From Selaginella moellendorffii (taxonomy: Eukaryota; Streptophyta; Lycopodiopsida; Selaginellales; Selaginellaceae), in NCBI RefSeq assembly GCF_000143415.4, contig NW_003314262.1, forward strand, positions 4,775,131-4,839,130: a stretch of DNA of 64,000 nucleotides, read 5' to 3'. Shown here piece by piece: positions 56,141 through 64,000 of this stretch. A program made the translations under genes and the position numbers. The notes beneath the pieces were generated by a model. That model worked only from the letters and a program-made list of their open reading frames with translations. It was not told the DNA's origin and made no database searches. Numbering within the stretch: the stretch's first letter is position 1; every line of letters begins with the position of its first letter.

Positions 56141-57193
56141 ATGCTAGCGCAGAGGATGGAGGCACTGGCAGGGCGGCTGTCCGGCAAGAATGTGAGTCTC
56201 CAATCCCTCCGCAGCAATCCCCTCGCCGGATCCCCGCGATCCAGCTCCACCTCCGCCCCCTCGGTGAGCGTCCGCGCCAAAAAGAAGGGCAACACCATCT
56301 CCGCCACGCTCTCCCTCACCGCCGCCACCGCCGCCACCGCCAGCGCCGCCAAGGACCGCGTGGACGTGCTCGCCGAGGCCCTGCCCTTCATCCAGCGCTT
56401 CCAGGGCAAGACGGTGGTGGTGAAATACGGCGGCGCCGCCATGAAGGACGAGACCCTCAAGGACGGCGTGATCAAGGACCTGGTCCTCCTGGCGTGCGTG
56501 GGGCTCCGCCCAATCTTCGTCCACGGCGGTGGCCCGGAGATCAACAGCTGGCTGGCGCGCCTGGGCATCCAGCCCCAATTCAAGAACGGGCTGCGCGTCA
56601 CCGACGCCGCCACCATGGAGGTGGTGGAGATGGTGCTGGTCGGCCGGGTGAACAAATCCCTGGTGTCGCTCATCCACCAGGCAGGCGGCGCCGCTGTCGG
56701 GCTGTCGGGGATCGACGGGCGCGTCATCACGGCGCGCGCGTCGTCGGACCCCGGGCTGGGCTTTGTCGGCGAGATCTCGGCCATTGACACGGGGCTCATC
56801 CGCGGGATCGCGCGCGACGGGTTCATCCCGGTGATCGCGTCGGTGGCGGCGGATGGGAAAGGGCAGGCGTACAATATCAATGCCGACATCGCGGCGGGCG
56901 AGATCGCGGCGTCGCTGGGCGCGGAGAAGCTCATCCTCATGACCGACGTGCCGGGGATCCTCACGGACCGGCACGATCACTCGACGCTGGTGAGGCAGGC
57001 GGACATCAAGGGCGTGCGCGGGCTGGTCGATGGCGGCGTCGTCACCGGCGGGATGATCCCCAAGGTGGAGTGCTGCGTGCGATCGCTGGCGCAGGGCGTG
57101 CGCGCGGCGCACATCATCGATGGCCGCCTCTCGCACTCGCTGCTGCTGGAGATCCTCACGGACGAGGGCTCGGGGACGATGATCACCGGATGA
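56141..57193 (+). CDS. NAGK: N-acetylglutamate kinase, plastid
   Basis: Phosphorylates N-acetylglutamate in the committed step of arginine synthesis in plastids. Intronless, 350 residues. The first ~70 residues are Ser/Ala/Arg-rich and fit a transit peptide (an alternative Met is at residue 6). The amino-acid-kinase domain follows, with VVKYGGAAM (phosphate binding), [40 protein letters not shown] and LMTDVPGIL. The end ([16 protein letters not shown], then [19 protein letters not shown]) is nearly invariant in plant enzymes. In plants this kinase is relieved from arginine inhibition by the PII protein; the C-terminal region that contacts PII is present. Very GC-rich coding sequence. Convergent with the A20/AN1 gene. 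Confidence 0.95.
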   Translation: MLAQRMEALAGRLSGKNVSLQSLRSNPLAGSPRSSSTSAPSVSVRAKKKGNTISATLSLTAATAATASAAKDRVDVLAEALPFIQRFQGKTVVVKYGGAAMKDETLKDGVIKDLVLLACVGLRPIFVHGGGPEINSWLARLGIQPQFKNGLRVTDAATMEVVEMVLVGRVNKSLVSLIHQAGGAAVGLSGIDGRVITARASSDPGLGFVGEISAIDTGLIRGIARDGFIPVIASVAADGKGQAYNINADIAAGEIAASLGAEKLILMTDVPGILTDRHDHSTLVRQADIKGVRGLVDGGVVTGGMIPKVECCVRSLAQGVRAAHIIDGRLSHSLLLEILTDEGSGTMITG

Positions 57194-57469
57194 TCTTTTT
57201 CAAATCCAGAGATTATTCTAATCGAATATGCCTGCCCTGTTGCCCTAGCTTTTAGCAGCCCTAAAATCTTTCGCGCTTTCCCTACCGTACCCTTTTGTCC
57301 CAGATAAATACCATCCGTACACATAAAAGAATCGTCTATTCGTATTAATATGCTACAACCAATGGGAGGAGAGAATGAGAAGAGAGAGGAGGAATCAATC
57401 AATCGAACACTAAAAGAGAAAGAAAAGACTAAAAGGAAAGAAAAAGATGGTTCTTCCATGGTGGCTCGA

Positions 57470-57955
57470 TCAAATCTTGTCGATCTTGCTCGCGATCACC
57501 ACGGGGTTGGCCTTGGCGATGGCAATCCGGCCCTGGCTCTGGAAATCAAACTCGCAGCCGTGCTCGCTGGGGTATCGATGGGGGAAGCACAGCACCTTGC
57601 CGCAGCGGCACGTAACGCCCATGAGCCCGACCTTCCGCCGGCAGCACGAGCACCTGTCTGGGGCGGCGGGGGGCGGGCAAGATCCGCTCGATCCCTCGCT
57701 CGATCCCTCGCAGCAAGATTGGGGCAAATCCCTGGGAGCCGCCGCCGGCGAAGCCCGGGCCTTTGCCGACCCGGATGGAAGAATTGGCGCCGCGCCGCTG
57801 GAGATCTCCACCGCCATGGCCATCTTGGCGGAATCCCTGTAGCACTTGGAGCACAGATTCATGGTCGTCCCGTTGCCGAAGAAGCCGCAGTTGTTCGCGC
57901 ATGGCACGGGCGCCTCCGCCGCGGCAGCCTGCTGGTAATCGTCCTGCTGCGCCAT
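57470..57955 (-). CDS. SAP: A20/AN1 zinc-finger stress-associated protein
   Basis: 161 residues from the ATG at 57955 (MAQQDDYQQA); the frame is open further upstream without a better start. The A20 finger has C19, C23, C35 and C38 (PCANNCGFFGNGTTMNLCSK). The AN1 finger has C102, C105, C116, C118, C123, H126, H132 and C134. The protein ends in the conserved IAKANPVVIASKIDKI. Plant SAP proteins bind ubiquitin through A20, some are ubiquitin ligases, and they respond to cold, salt and drought. The linker is Ala/Ser/Pro-rich. Plant SAP genes commonly have a 5'-UTR intron; one may lie in 57956-58225 but was not resolved. Confidence 0.93.
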   Translation of the reverse strand: MAQQDDYQQAAAAEAPVPCANNCGFFGNGTTMNLCSKCYRDSAKMAMAVEISSGAAPILPSGSAKARASPAAAPRDLPQSCCEGSSEGSSGSCPPPAAPDRCSCCRRKVGLMGVTCRCGKVLCFPHRYPSEHGCEFDFQSQGRIAIAKANPVVIASKIDKI

Positions 57956-58893
57956 GGAAATCGAGAAATCGAGCGAGACCCAAGTGAGATGCTGCCCGCC
58001 CGCACGCACCCAATTCACAGATCCTCGCGATTCGGCGCTCTGTCGCCCTGTCCAGTCGCGAGCCCACTTCTCTCTCACCGGTGAGACGCTCTTCGCGGAG
58101 AAGAAGCGAAGAACCGCTACTCTAACACTAACAATTTTGCCCCAAAAAATGTGAGGTGTGGCGATGGCTTTATACCAATACCAGCATTGGGCGGCGCACG
58201 CGTGGAGGGAAAAAAAAGCAAGCAAGAGAGAGAAGGGGGGCGACGCTAGAGCTCCCCGTCACGCGCCCGTCACGCCCGTCGCTTTCGGAACAGAACCTAC
58301 GTGGCGATGGACGGTGCCGGGGCTGCCGCGTGGCGGCCGGTGACCAATTCAACGGCGGGATTCGCTTGCCGCGGATCTCCGTAATCTCCACTTCGTTAAG
58401 ATATCAATCGTCTGGTTTGGCAAGAGTGGTGTGTTCTGTAGTGAAACACGTCTTCCACTTTTTTTTTTTTACTTACGCGAGGTTTCAAAAAGTTTGATCG
58501 CCGCTGCTTGACCCTGTCCCTGTTGGAATGCCAATCGAGAACAGTGAGCTGTGAGCGTGAGAGAAATCCCATCTTCTCGGGGAGTTTCTCATCCTTATCG
58601 TTTCGTTTTTAAAGCCGCGCATCGGATCTGATAAGACCAAAAGCAACCGATTTTCAGCTGCTGGAACCGAAACAAACGAGAAGAAAAGAAAAGCAAAGAA
58701 AAGAAAAAAAACTGACACTCAACTGACCTGTGACACGGACTTTGTTTGCCTCGATCACTGCTGCTGCTGCTCTTCGTTTGTAGTTAAAGCTGTGGCTTTT
58801 CAGTCGCCCCCTCCCTGTTCCTCCTGTGTTTCTACTATCCACCTAAACTAGAAACTAAGAGCCTCCTCCATGTCAAAAACCTTGGCATCGCTT

Positions 58894-61007
58894 TCACTCC
58901 GACAGGCCACCCGAGCTCTGCGAGAGCGGAGACGCACCGTTTGGTGTTACTGCTCCACCGAAAGCGCTCTGGCTGAACGACTCGTTGCTCGAAGTGCAAA
59001 CCATTGCCCCCATTCCCACGGTCACCTCGTCGGTATCCGAGTCCACATCCACCACCGCCATCGTCGCCGGCGGCGAGCTCTTGGTATCGGCTCCGCCGCT
59101 CGTCTCCTCCAGCACCTCGTACCACGAGCTGACATGGCTGTTTAGCGTCCCATTGTTCTCCCTTGCCACGATGATCTTCCTCTTTTTGCTCGCTTCCAAT
59201 GCCTGGTCCCTGGAGCTGCTGTTCACCGCCAGCCTGCTCATGGTGTTCTTCAAGTTCAGCTTGCTGGCGGTGGAGTTTTTCGCTGCTGATGCTGCTTTCG
59301 TTGACCTCTTCGCGCTCAAGGATGGCAGAATCGGTGGCGGGGCGCCGGAACCAGTCCGGATGTAGTGCACAACCGGAGAAGCTCTTCCTCCCGAGCTGTT
59401 CTTCATGTTTGGCTTGGGTGTGCTCGGTGAGCTGAGTATTGTTGGCGGGCGAATGTGAACCACATTTTTCGCCTTCATGAAAGATGCCGCGGCGGACGCA
59501 GGAGCTATCCGTGCTCCAGCCGCAACAGCTGCTGCTTGAACCATTGGATCGGGTCCCAGAAGAGCCCGGTTGGGCATGGAGTTCGTCCGAGCTAGATTAC
59601 TTGGTTTTACTGCCGGCGACTGTGACACCGACGGTGGTGGTGAGACCTGTACCGATGAAACGCACGTAACTTGTTGGTTTGTCACAACCGAGAGCTTTTG
59701 AGCGTTGGTAGTCACTAGAGCCGTAGGCTTGGGCTTGGCTGGCGTGGTGCTCGGGCTCGGTAAACTTGTCCGGCAAACAGCTGGAGTTGGAGATGTGAGC
59801 TTTCTCGGCATCGTAACGCTTGCTTTTTCCGTCCGCACTTGTGTCGATTGTACTGCGAGGAAATTGTTCAATGCACCAGAGAAGAGAACATGGAAGAAAA
59901 TAAACGTACATTGCTTTGGTAGACTCGTTGGCGGAGGTACCACGGGATGCACGGGAAGCCCCGGGATTCCGTTCTGCTCACAAAGCTCCGAAAGAACCTT
60001 TGGCTTTTTCAGGCCTTGTTCGCACTGTTGTCCTGGTCCCTGTCTCGCTGGAGCTGCAATAGCTGGTGGAGGAGCAGTAGTCTCGCGTCGCCTCTTTATC
60101 AGCGCCCACCGCTAGCAGATTATCTACATTGTCAGAAGGCATCCAATTTAAAAAGAAGCAAAGAGATCTCTACGTACTTGCGCTAGCTGTGTCGCAGTCC
60201 TCTCGTGTTTGAAGACGCTTTTGACAATGGCAGCCCAGTTCCCCTCTCCATACTTTTCCACGCCGGAAACAAGCTCCTCGTCCTCTTGTGCCGTCCAAGG
60301 CTTGCGCTTCGTCCGGTATGAATCCAAGCCCGCAGCTTGAGCGCTCGAAAAGCCAGGATATATGGACGTGAGGCCCAACGCAGTCGAGTCGGCATTCGCA
60401 AACGCTATGTCTGTGGAGAACCCCATCAAAGCCTGCGAAAAATCACAACCTCAGTGCGAGAAGATCAAGGAGATAGCCAAAGAGAGAGAAAAAAAAAAAC
60501 TCTTCGAGAGTTCTTACATTGACATAGCTTGCAGCATCAGCTGATGCTTCCGAAGAGACGCTCGGGAAAGCCTCGACATCGAATTCCAGATCACTGTCAT
60601 CGTCCTGGAAAAACCAAGGTAAAAAAAGAAAAAAAAAATTCGACACTCAGGTGAGAAAACCTGGCAATAAGATGAGAGATCGAACCTCCAAAGGGAGCTC
60701 TTCTCCGTCGGGATCGAGCTCCTTGCGATAGGCGAGATGCCGCCACAGTGCCTGGTACTCGCGCGCATTCTTGATCCCGGTATTGGAATCCTTGACGATC
60801 TCGTCCCAGCTCACGCGCCCGCCGGCTTGCTTGGAGACCTCGTACAGCAGCGACAGGATCGTGCTAGAATCATACCTGCGACCGAAGAAGAAGATCCATA
60901 AACCCTAAACCCCCGGAGAAAGACCGCGCCACGAGAACCAAGGCGGCGAGATACCTCTTGAGCAGCAGCGTCACATCGCCCTCCGCGATGAAGCCCTTGC
61001 GCTTCAT
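58894..61007 (-). CDS. DRMY1-like MYB/SANT-domain protein
   Basis: Six exons on the minus strand: 61007-60955, 60875-60686, 60604-60518, 60432-60178, 60111-59910 and 59852-58894, giving 581 residues. The N-terminus (KRKGFIAEGDVTLLLKRY, then NTGIKNAREYQALWRHLAYR) and the junction DDDSDLEFDVEAFPSVSSEA match Arabidopsis DRMY1 and its relatives. A single MYB repeat spans residues about 152-204 (KRKPWTAQEDEELVSGVEKY, then HERTATQLAQRW). The large last exon is Ser/Pro/Ala-rich and low complexity, with a basic KKRK near its middle. DRMY1 affects protein synthesis capacity and uniform organ development. Intron 1 carries a telo-box at 60900. All six splice junctions keep frame. Confidence 0.85.
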
Positions 61008-61281
61008 CCAAACCGAGCTCTTCCTTTGCCCTGGAAATCGATTCCCCCGAATATGCTTCGTTAGAACTTTGCCGCTAGAATATACCCCACTTTTGAAAAC
61101 CCGAACGGTCAGCGACGGTCGTCGCCGTTCAATACCGGTCATCCCGTGAACCTCGGAAGAACAGCATTACTTTTATTCACGCGTAGAGAAACATATAATT
61201 AATCGAGCGGTGGAAGAAGGCTTAGATAGGATGGAAAGATCCAAAAACTTGGGAGTAATCGCAAGCGCCTGCGAATTCTCC

Positions 61282-62355
61282 CTAGCAAGGGGCGAATCCG
61301 CCGCTGCTCGCCTTCCTCTTGATCGGCGCGGCGGCGTAGAGATCGAAGATGTCGCTGAGCGCGCTGCGCAGCAAGCTCCCGGGCACGATCAGATCCACCA
61401 GCCCGTGCTCGAAACAGTACTCGGCGGTCTGGAAGTTCTCGGGCAATTTCTTGCGCAGCGTCTGCTGGATCACGCGCCCGCCCGCGAACGCGATGTAGGC
61501 CATGGGCTCGGCCATGGCGATGTCGCCCAGCATCCCAAAGCTCGCGGTGATCCCACCCGTGGTGGGATTCGTGAGAATCGGGATGTAGAGCAGACCCTTT
61601 TGGATCTGGTGGACGTCCAGCGCCGCCGAGACCTTGGCCATCTGCATGAGGCTGAGCGTGCCCTCTTGCATCCTCGCGCCGCCGCTGGAGCACACGATCA
61701 CGAGCGGGAGCTCCAGGCGAGTGGCGTGCTCCACCAGGCGCGTGATCTTCTCGCCCACCACGCTGCCCATGCTACCGCCCATGAACCGGAAATCCATCAC
61801 GCCCAGCGCGATCTTGGTGCCCATGATCTCGCCCAGCCCCGTCTGGACCGCGTCCGTGAGCCCGGATCGCTTGCGGTAGCTCACCAGGCGCGTCGCGTAG
61901 TCCTCGTCGTCGCGGAAGCCCAGCACGTCCTTGGCCACCATGGTCTCGTCCAGGGGCGCCCAGGTGCCCGGATCGAGCAGGAGGTCGATGCGATCGCTGC
62001 TGCCGCGGCGGAGGTGGTAGCCACACTCGTGGCAGATCCGATTGGGGATGCCGGTGTCATCGTCGGACCGGGCGTAGAGCATGGCGCCGCAGGCATCGCA
62101 AACGTCCCAGAGGCCCTTGATCATGTTGTTCCTGGCCAGGACGCCGCTGCCGCCCTCGACGATCTTGCTGCCCATCTTGTTGAGGAGCGTGGAGGCCCTG
62201 TCCATGACCCAGCCCAGCGATCCACCGCCGCCACCGCCACTGCCGCTGCCGCCGCTGCCACCGCCACCGCCGCCGCCGCTGGAGCTCATGCTGGTGATGG
62301 CGAGCGCCGGATTGGGGCGTACCTGGAGGAGCATCGTCGTCGCCATCGCCGCCAT
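61282..62355 (-). CDS. accD: acetyl-CoA carboxylase carboxyltransferase beta subunit, nuclear copy
   Basis: Beta subunit of the plastid heteromeric acetyl-CoA carboxylase, which moves carboxyl from biotin to acetyl-CoA to make malonyl-CoA for fatty acids. Intronless ORF, 357 residues. The first ~22 residues look like a transit peptide and are followed by a Gly/Ser-rich linker (about 24-46). The zinc finger is C86-x2-C89 and C108-x2-C111 (CHECGYHL). Core motifs are [60 protein letters not shown] and [15 protein letters not shown]. This gene is plastid-encoded in most land plants. Here it sits among nuclear genes and has gained a leader. A cag/gtacgc donor-like site lies 33 nt into the ORF, so a small leader intron cannot be excluded. 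The tail after about 340 is short and unusual. Confidence 0.93.
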   Translation of the reverse strand: MAAMATTMLLQVRPNPALAITSMSSSGGGGGGGSGGSGSGGGGGGSLGWVMDRASTLLNKMGSKIVEGGSGVLARNNMIKGLWDVCDACGAMLYARSDDDTGIPNRICHECGYHLRRGSSDRIDLLLDPGTWAPLDETMVAKDVLGFRDDEDYATRLVSYRKRSGLTDAVQTGLGEIMGTKIALGVMDFRFMGGSMGSVVGEKITRLVEHATRLELPLVIVCSSGGARMQEGTLSLMQMAKVSAALDVHQIQKGLLYIPILTNPTTGGITASFGMLGDIAMAEPMAYIAFAGGRVIQQTLRKKLPENFQTAEYCFEHGLVDLIVPGSLLRSALSDIFDLYAAAPIKRKASSGGFAPC

Positions 62356-62880
62356 GGCTCCTCGATCGATCGCTCGATAACGAGGAAGAAAGAGAGAGAA
62401 CCCTCGGTGCCCCTGACCTCACATTTCCAGTTTAAAAGCCCTTTTAATTTAATGGATGCCGTTAATTCTAGGGCTTCTTTATTAACGCCAATTTTTGTTC
62501 GCTAGATCTTTGCAAGAGTCTTGCAATTTCCATGTAATCCAGGTCCACCACCAGGCTCTTGATTGGGAAGGGAGATTGTTTTTACCTTGCTAATTTAGAT
62601 ATTATTTCCCAACCATGTAAAGAGAACCAACCTGCAGAACATATAGGAACATTAAAAAGAAGTGAGAAACGAAGAACAAAGCTTGAATGAATTCCACTGC
62701 ACACCTCTTGCATCAATCCTTTTCGGAAGTTTGGACTTCACTGTAAAACGGTTCCAAAGAGAGATTCTTATGTATTTTAAAAATGCTTTCTTTCATTTTT
62801 CTCGTAGAGCATTTCCGCTCTGTACCTGTGGCAAAGATTATTAGTATACAATGATAGATACAAAACATACCCTATGAAAC
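62356..62880. other. intergenic, probable accD promoter
   Basis: A gatcgatcgctcgataacga stretch precedes accD. The rest becomes AT-rich with no gene. No telo-box was seen at the accD start. Confidence 0.4.
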
Positions 62881-63980
62881 TAGCAAACAAAGCTTGTCTC
62901 TTGGCTTCCAGCGCAACCCTTGCTTGTCACACAACCAATTCTTTTGCAGCAACATGGCATTAGTTCTTTGGCCGACTGTTCTGCTGCTGCTTCTGCATTT
63001 GCCAGCTTCAACCCCTGTGCCGTTGCATCCATCCCCTCCATCTGAGCAGCCTTGCGTTTAGTAGCATTAGCGGCAGCCGCAGCTGCTTTTCGGACTGCTG
63101 TTTAGATATTCTTTGTGCCGGGTTTAAATTTCATTAGAGACATGCAGTTATTCCTCTCCACTTGCCATCATCTTCTTCCAGAATTCAACAAAGTGAAATA
63201 CAAACTTTGTCATCGTGATGCCTCCCGAATTATGTTACTTGATCACGTGGTCAATGAACTTGTTCAGACTGCGAAACTCGATCCTAAATAATAGATGAGA
63301 AGTTCTGCAAGCTCATGGGAGCAGCATTCTCCCAACCTTCTCATGGTCATGCCAATAAGCTGCTCTTGGAAACTTGTGGTAAGCTATAAAGTGTTCCCTT
63401 AGGCCGAGCCTCTAACATGTTATAGACCATGTCTGCTTCCATTTCTTTGGAACCAACCAACCACAAACTAAACTGTTGATGAGAATCAGTTGCTTTTTTG
63501 TCTGTAGGCTTCATCCTTCGTGAGTGTGTCTGCATTGTCAATGACCAAGACCAAAAGGCAAAGTTGTGCTCCTATGTACCTCCACCACTTCCAGCACCAT
63601 CCTGCTCTTAAAATCTGCTCCCTACCTATGGGCTTCCCATTATGTGGTGTTGATATATTTGTACTCCAATGTAGTGTATGTATTCATGTTGAAATACATG
63701 ATAGCTCTCCCTCTTCAGTGAGTACACATGTTGTCTTGCCCAACCCTGGCTTCCCATCATTCAAAACAAGCCTTGGTTTACTGTTCATGATCTTAAGAAA
63801 ATCTTCATGCTCTACCTCAGACATATCTACATATACCATTGGTTTCTTAGGGGGTGGCAAATCTGGGTATTCTGAGAACAATAATGTGCAAATTACACAT
63901 GGTCTTTCAAACTTTACTTTGCACCGAAATGCAAAAGACTGTGGAGACCCAAAACATTGCACAAGACAAAGCTGGTGTGA
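62880..63980 (-). pseudogene. decayed P-loop ATPase-like gene
   Basis: On the minus strand a frame starting near 63962 encodes PRLVLNDGKPGLGKTTCVL, a good Walker A motif (GKPGLGKT), and stops at about 63684. Further on, in another frame, LLVLVIDNADTL (about 63540) resembles a Walker B strand of STAND/AAA-type ATPases. Next come WLVGSKEMEADMVYNMLEA-like and KFIDHV-like pieces, each cut by stops. A last open piece near 62890-63110 is Ala/Lys-rich (AAAAAANATKRKAA) and ends in a Cys-rich string. The pieces are in order for one gene but need several frame changes. Either it is a pseudogene or introns were missed. Substrate unknown; it may derive from a repeated gene family. Confidence 0.45.
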
Positions 63981-64000
63981 TAAGTGGTGACAAGCTTGAA

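Noticed and set aside
56144-57136. 330-codon minus-strand frame opposite N-acetylglutamate kinase
   Set aside because: GC-rich antisense shadow, whereas the + strand frame has all kinase motifs.
61210-62505. 431-codon open frame on the + strand opposite accD
   Set aside because: It is the antisense of the GC-rich accD coding region, with Ala/His/Arg-rich composition and no domain.
1-64000. CRISPR arrays, rRNA or tRNA genes
   Set aside because: No regular spacer array or rRNA was seen. tRNA genes could not be excluded by eye but none was recognised.

Overview
The window is plant nuclear DNA and most resembles a lycophyte, probably Selaginella moellendorffii. I infer this from the gene set and gene style, not from a database match. 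Introns are very small (47-80 nt is common, with GT/AG ends that restore frame). Genes are GC-rich, many are intronless, and they sit in packed blocks separated by AT-rich, repeat-laden DNA. There are five pentatricopeptide-repeat (PPR) genes, one with a DYW editing domain. The carboxyltransferase gene accD, normally plastid-encoded, is here as a nuclear-style gene.

Layout. 1-6.8 kb is AT-rich with a three-copy tandem repeat, an AT-rich reading frame broken mostly by TGA codons (3.4-4.4 kb), and a broken exon of a REVEILLE/CCA1-like MYB gene (5.3 kb). 6.9-8.9 kb holds a P-class PPR gene with three mutually compensating frameshifts. 9-25.8 kb is mainly repeats, with one AT-rich ORF for a secreted bulb-lectin-like protein (10.8 kb) and a GC-rich island without a convincing gene (23.6-24.3 kb).

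25.8-44.4 kb is a dense block: PPR (-), DYW-type PPR (+), cohesion factor DCC1 (-), PPR (-), a small unknown conserved gene (+), bHLH factor (+), PAM16 (-), HNH protein (+), AT-hook protein (+), starch synthase 5-like (+) and a DUF641/GIL1-like protein (+). 44.4-47.1 kb is AT-rich repeat.

47.2-62.4 kb is a second block: PPR (-) with the relic of another PPR copy at its 5' end, importin-4 (+), UDP-arabinopyranose mutase/RGP (+), N-acetylglutamate kinase (+), A20/AN1 zinc-finger protein (-), DRMY1-like MYB protein (-) and nuclear accD (-). The last 1.6 kb carries a decayed P-loop ATPase-like gene.

Many products probably act in organelles: the PPR proteins in RNA maturation and editing, PAM16 in protein import, accD in fatty-acid synthesis, N-acetylglutamate kinase in arginine synthesis and SS5 in starch initiation. 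Several of these genes have telo-box (AAACCCTAA) motifs next to the start codon and lie head-to-head on short shared promoters. This suggests, but does not prove, coordinated housekeeping expression.
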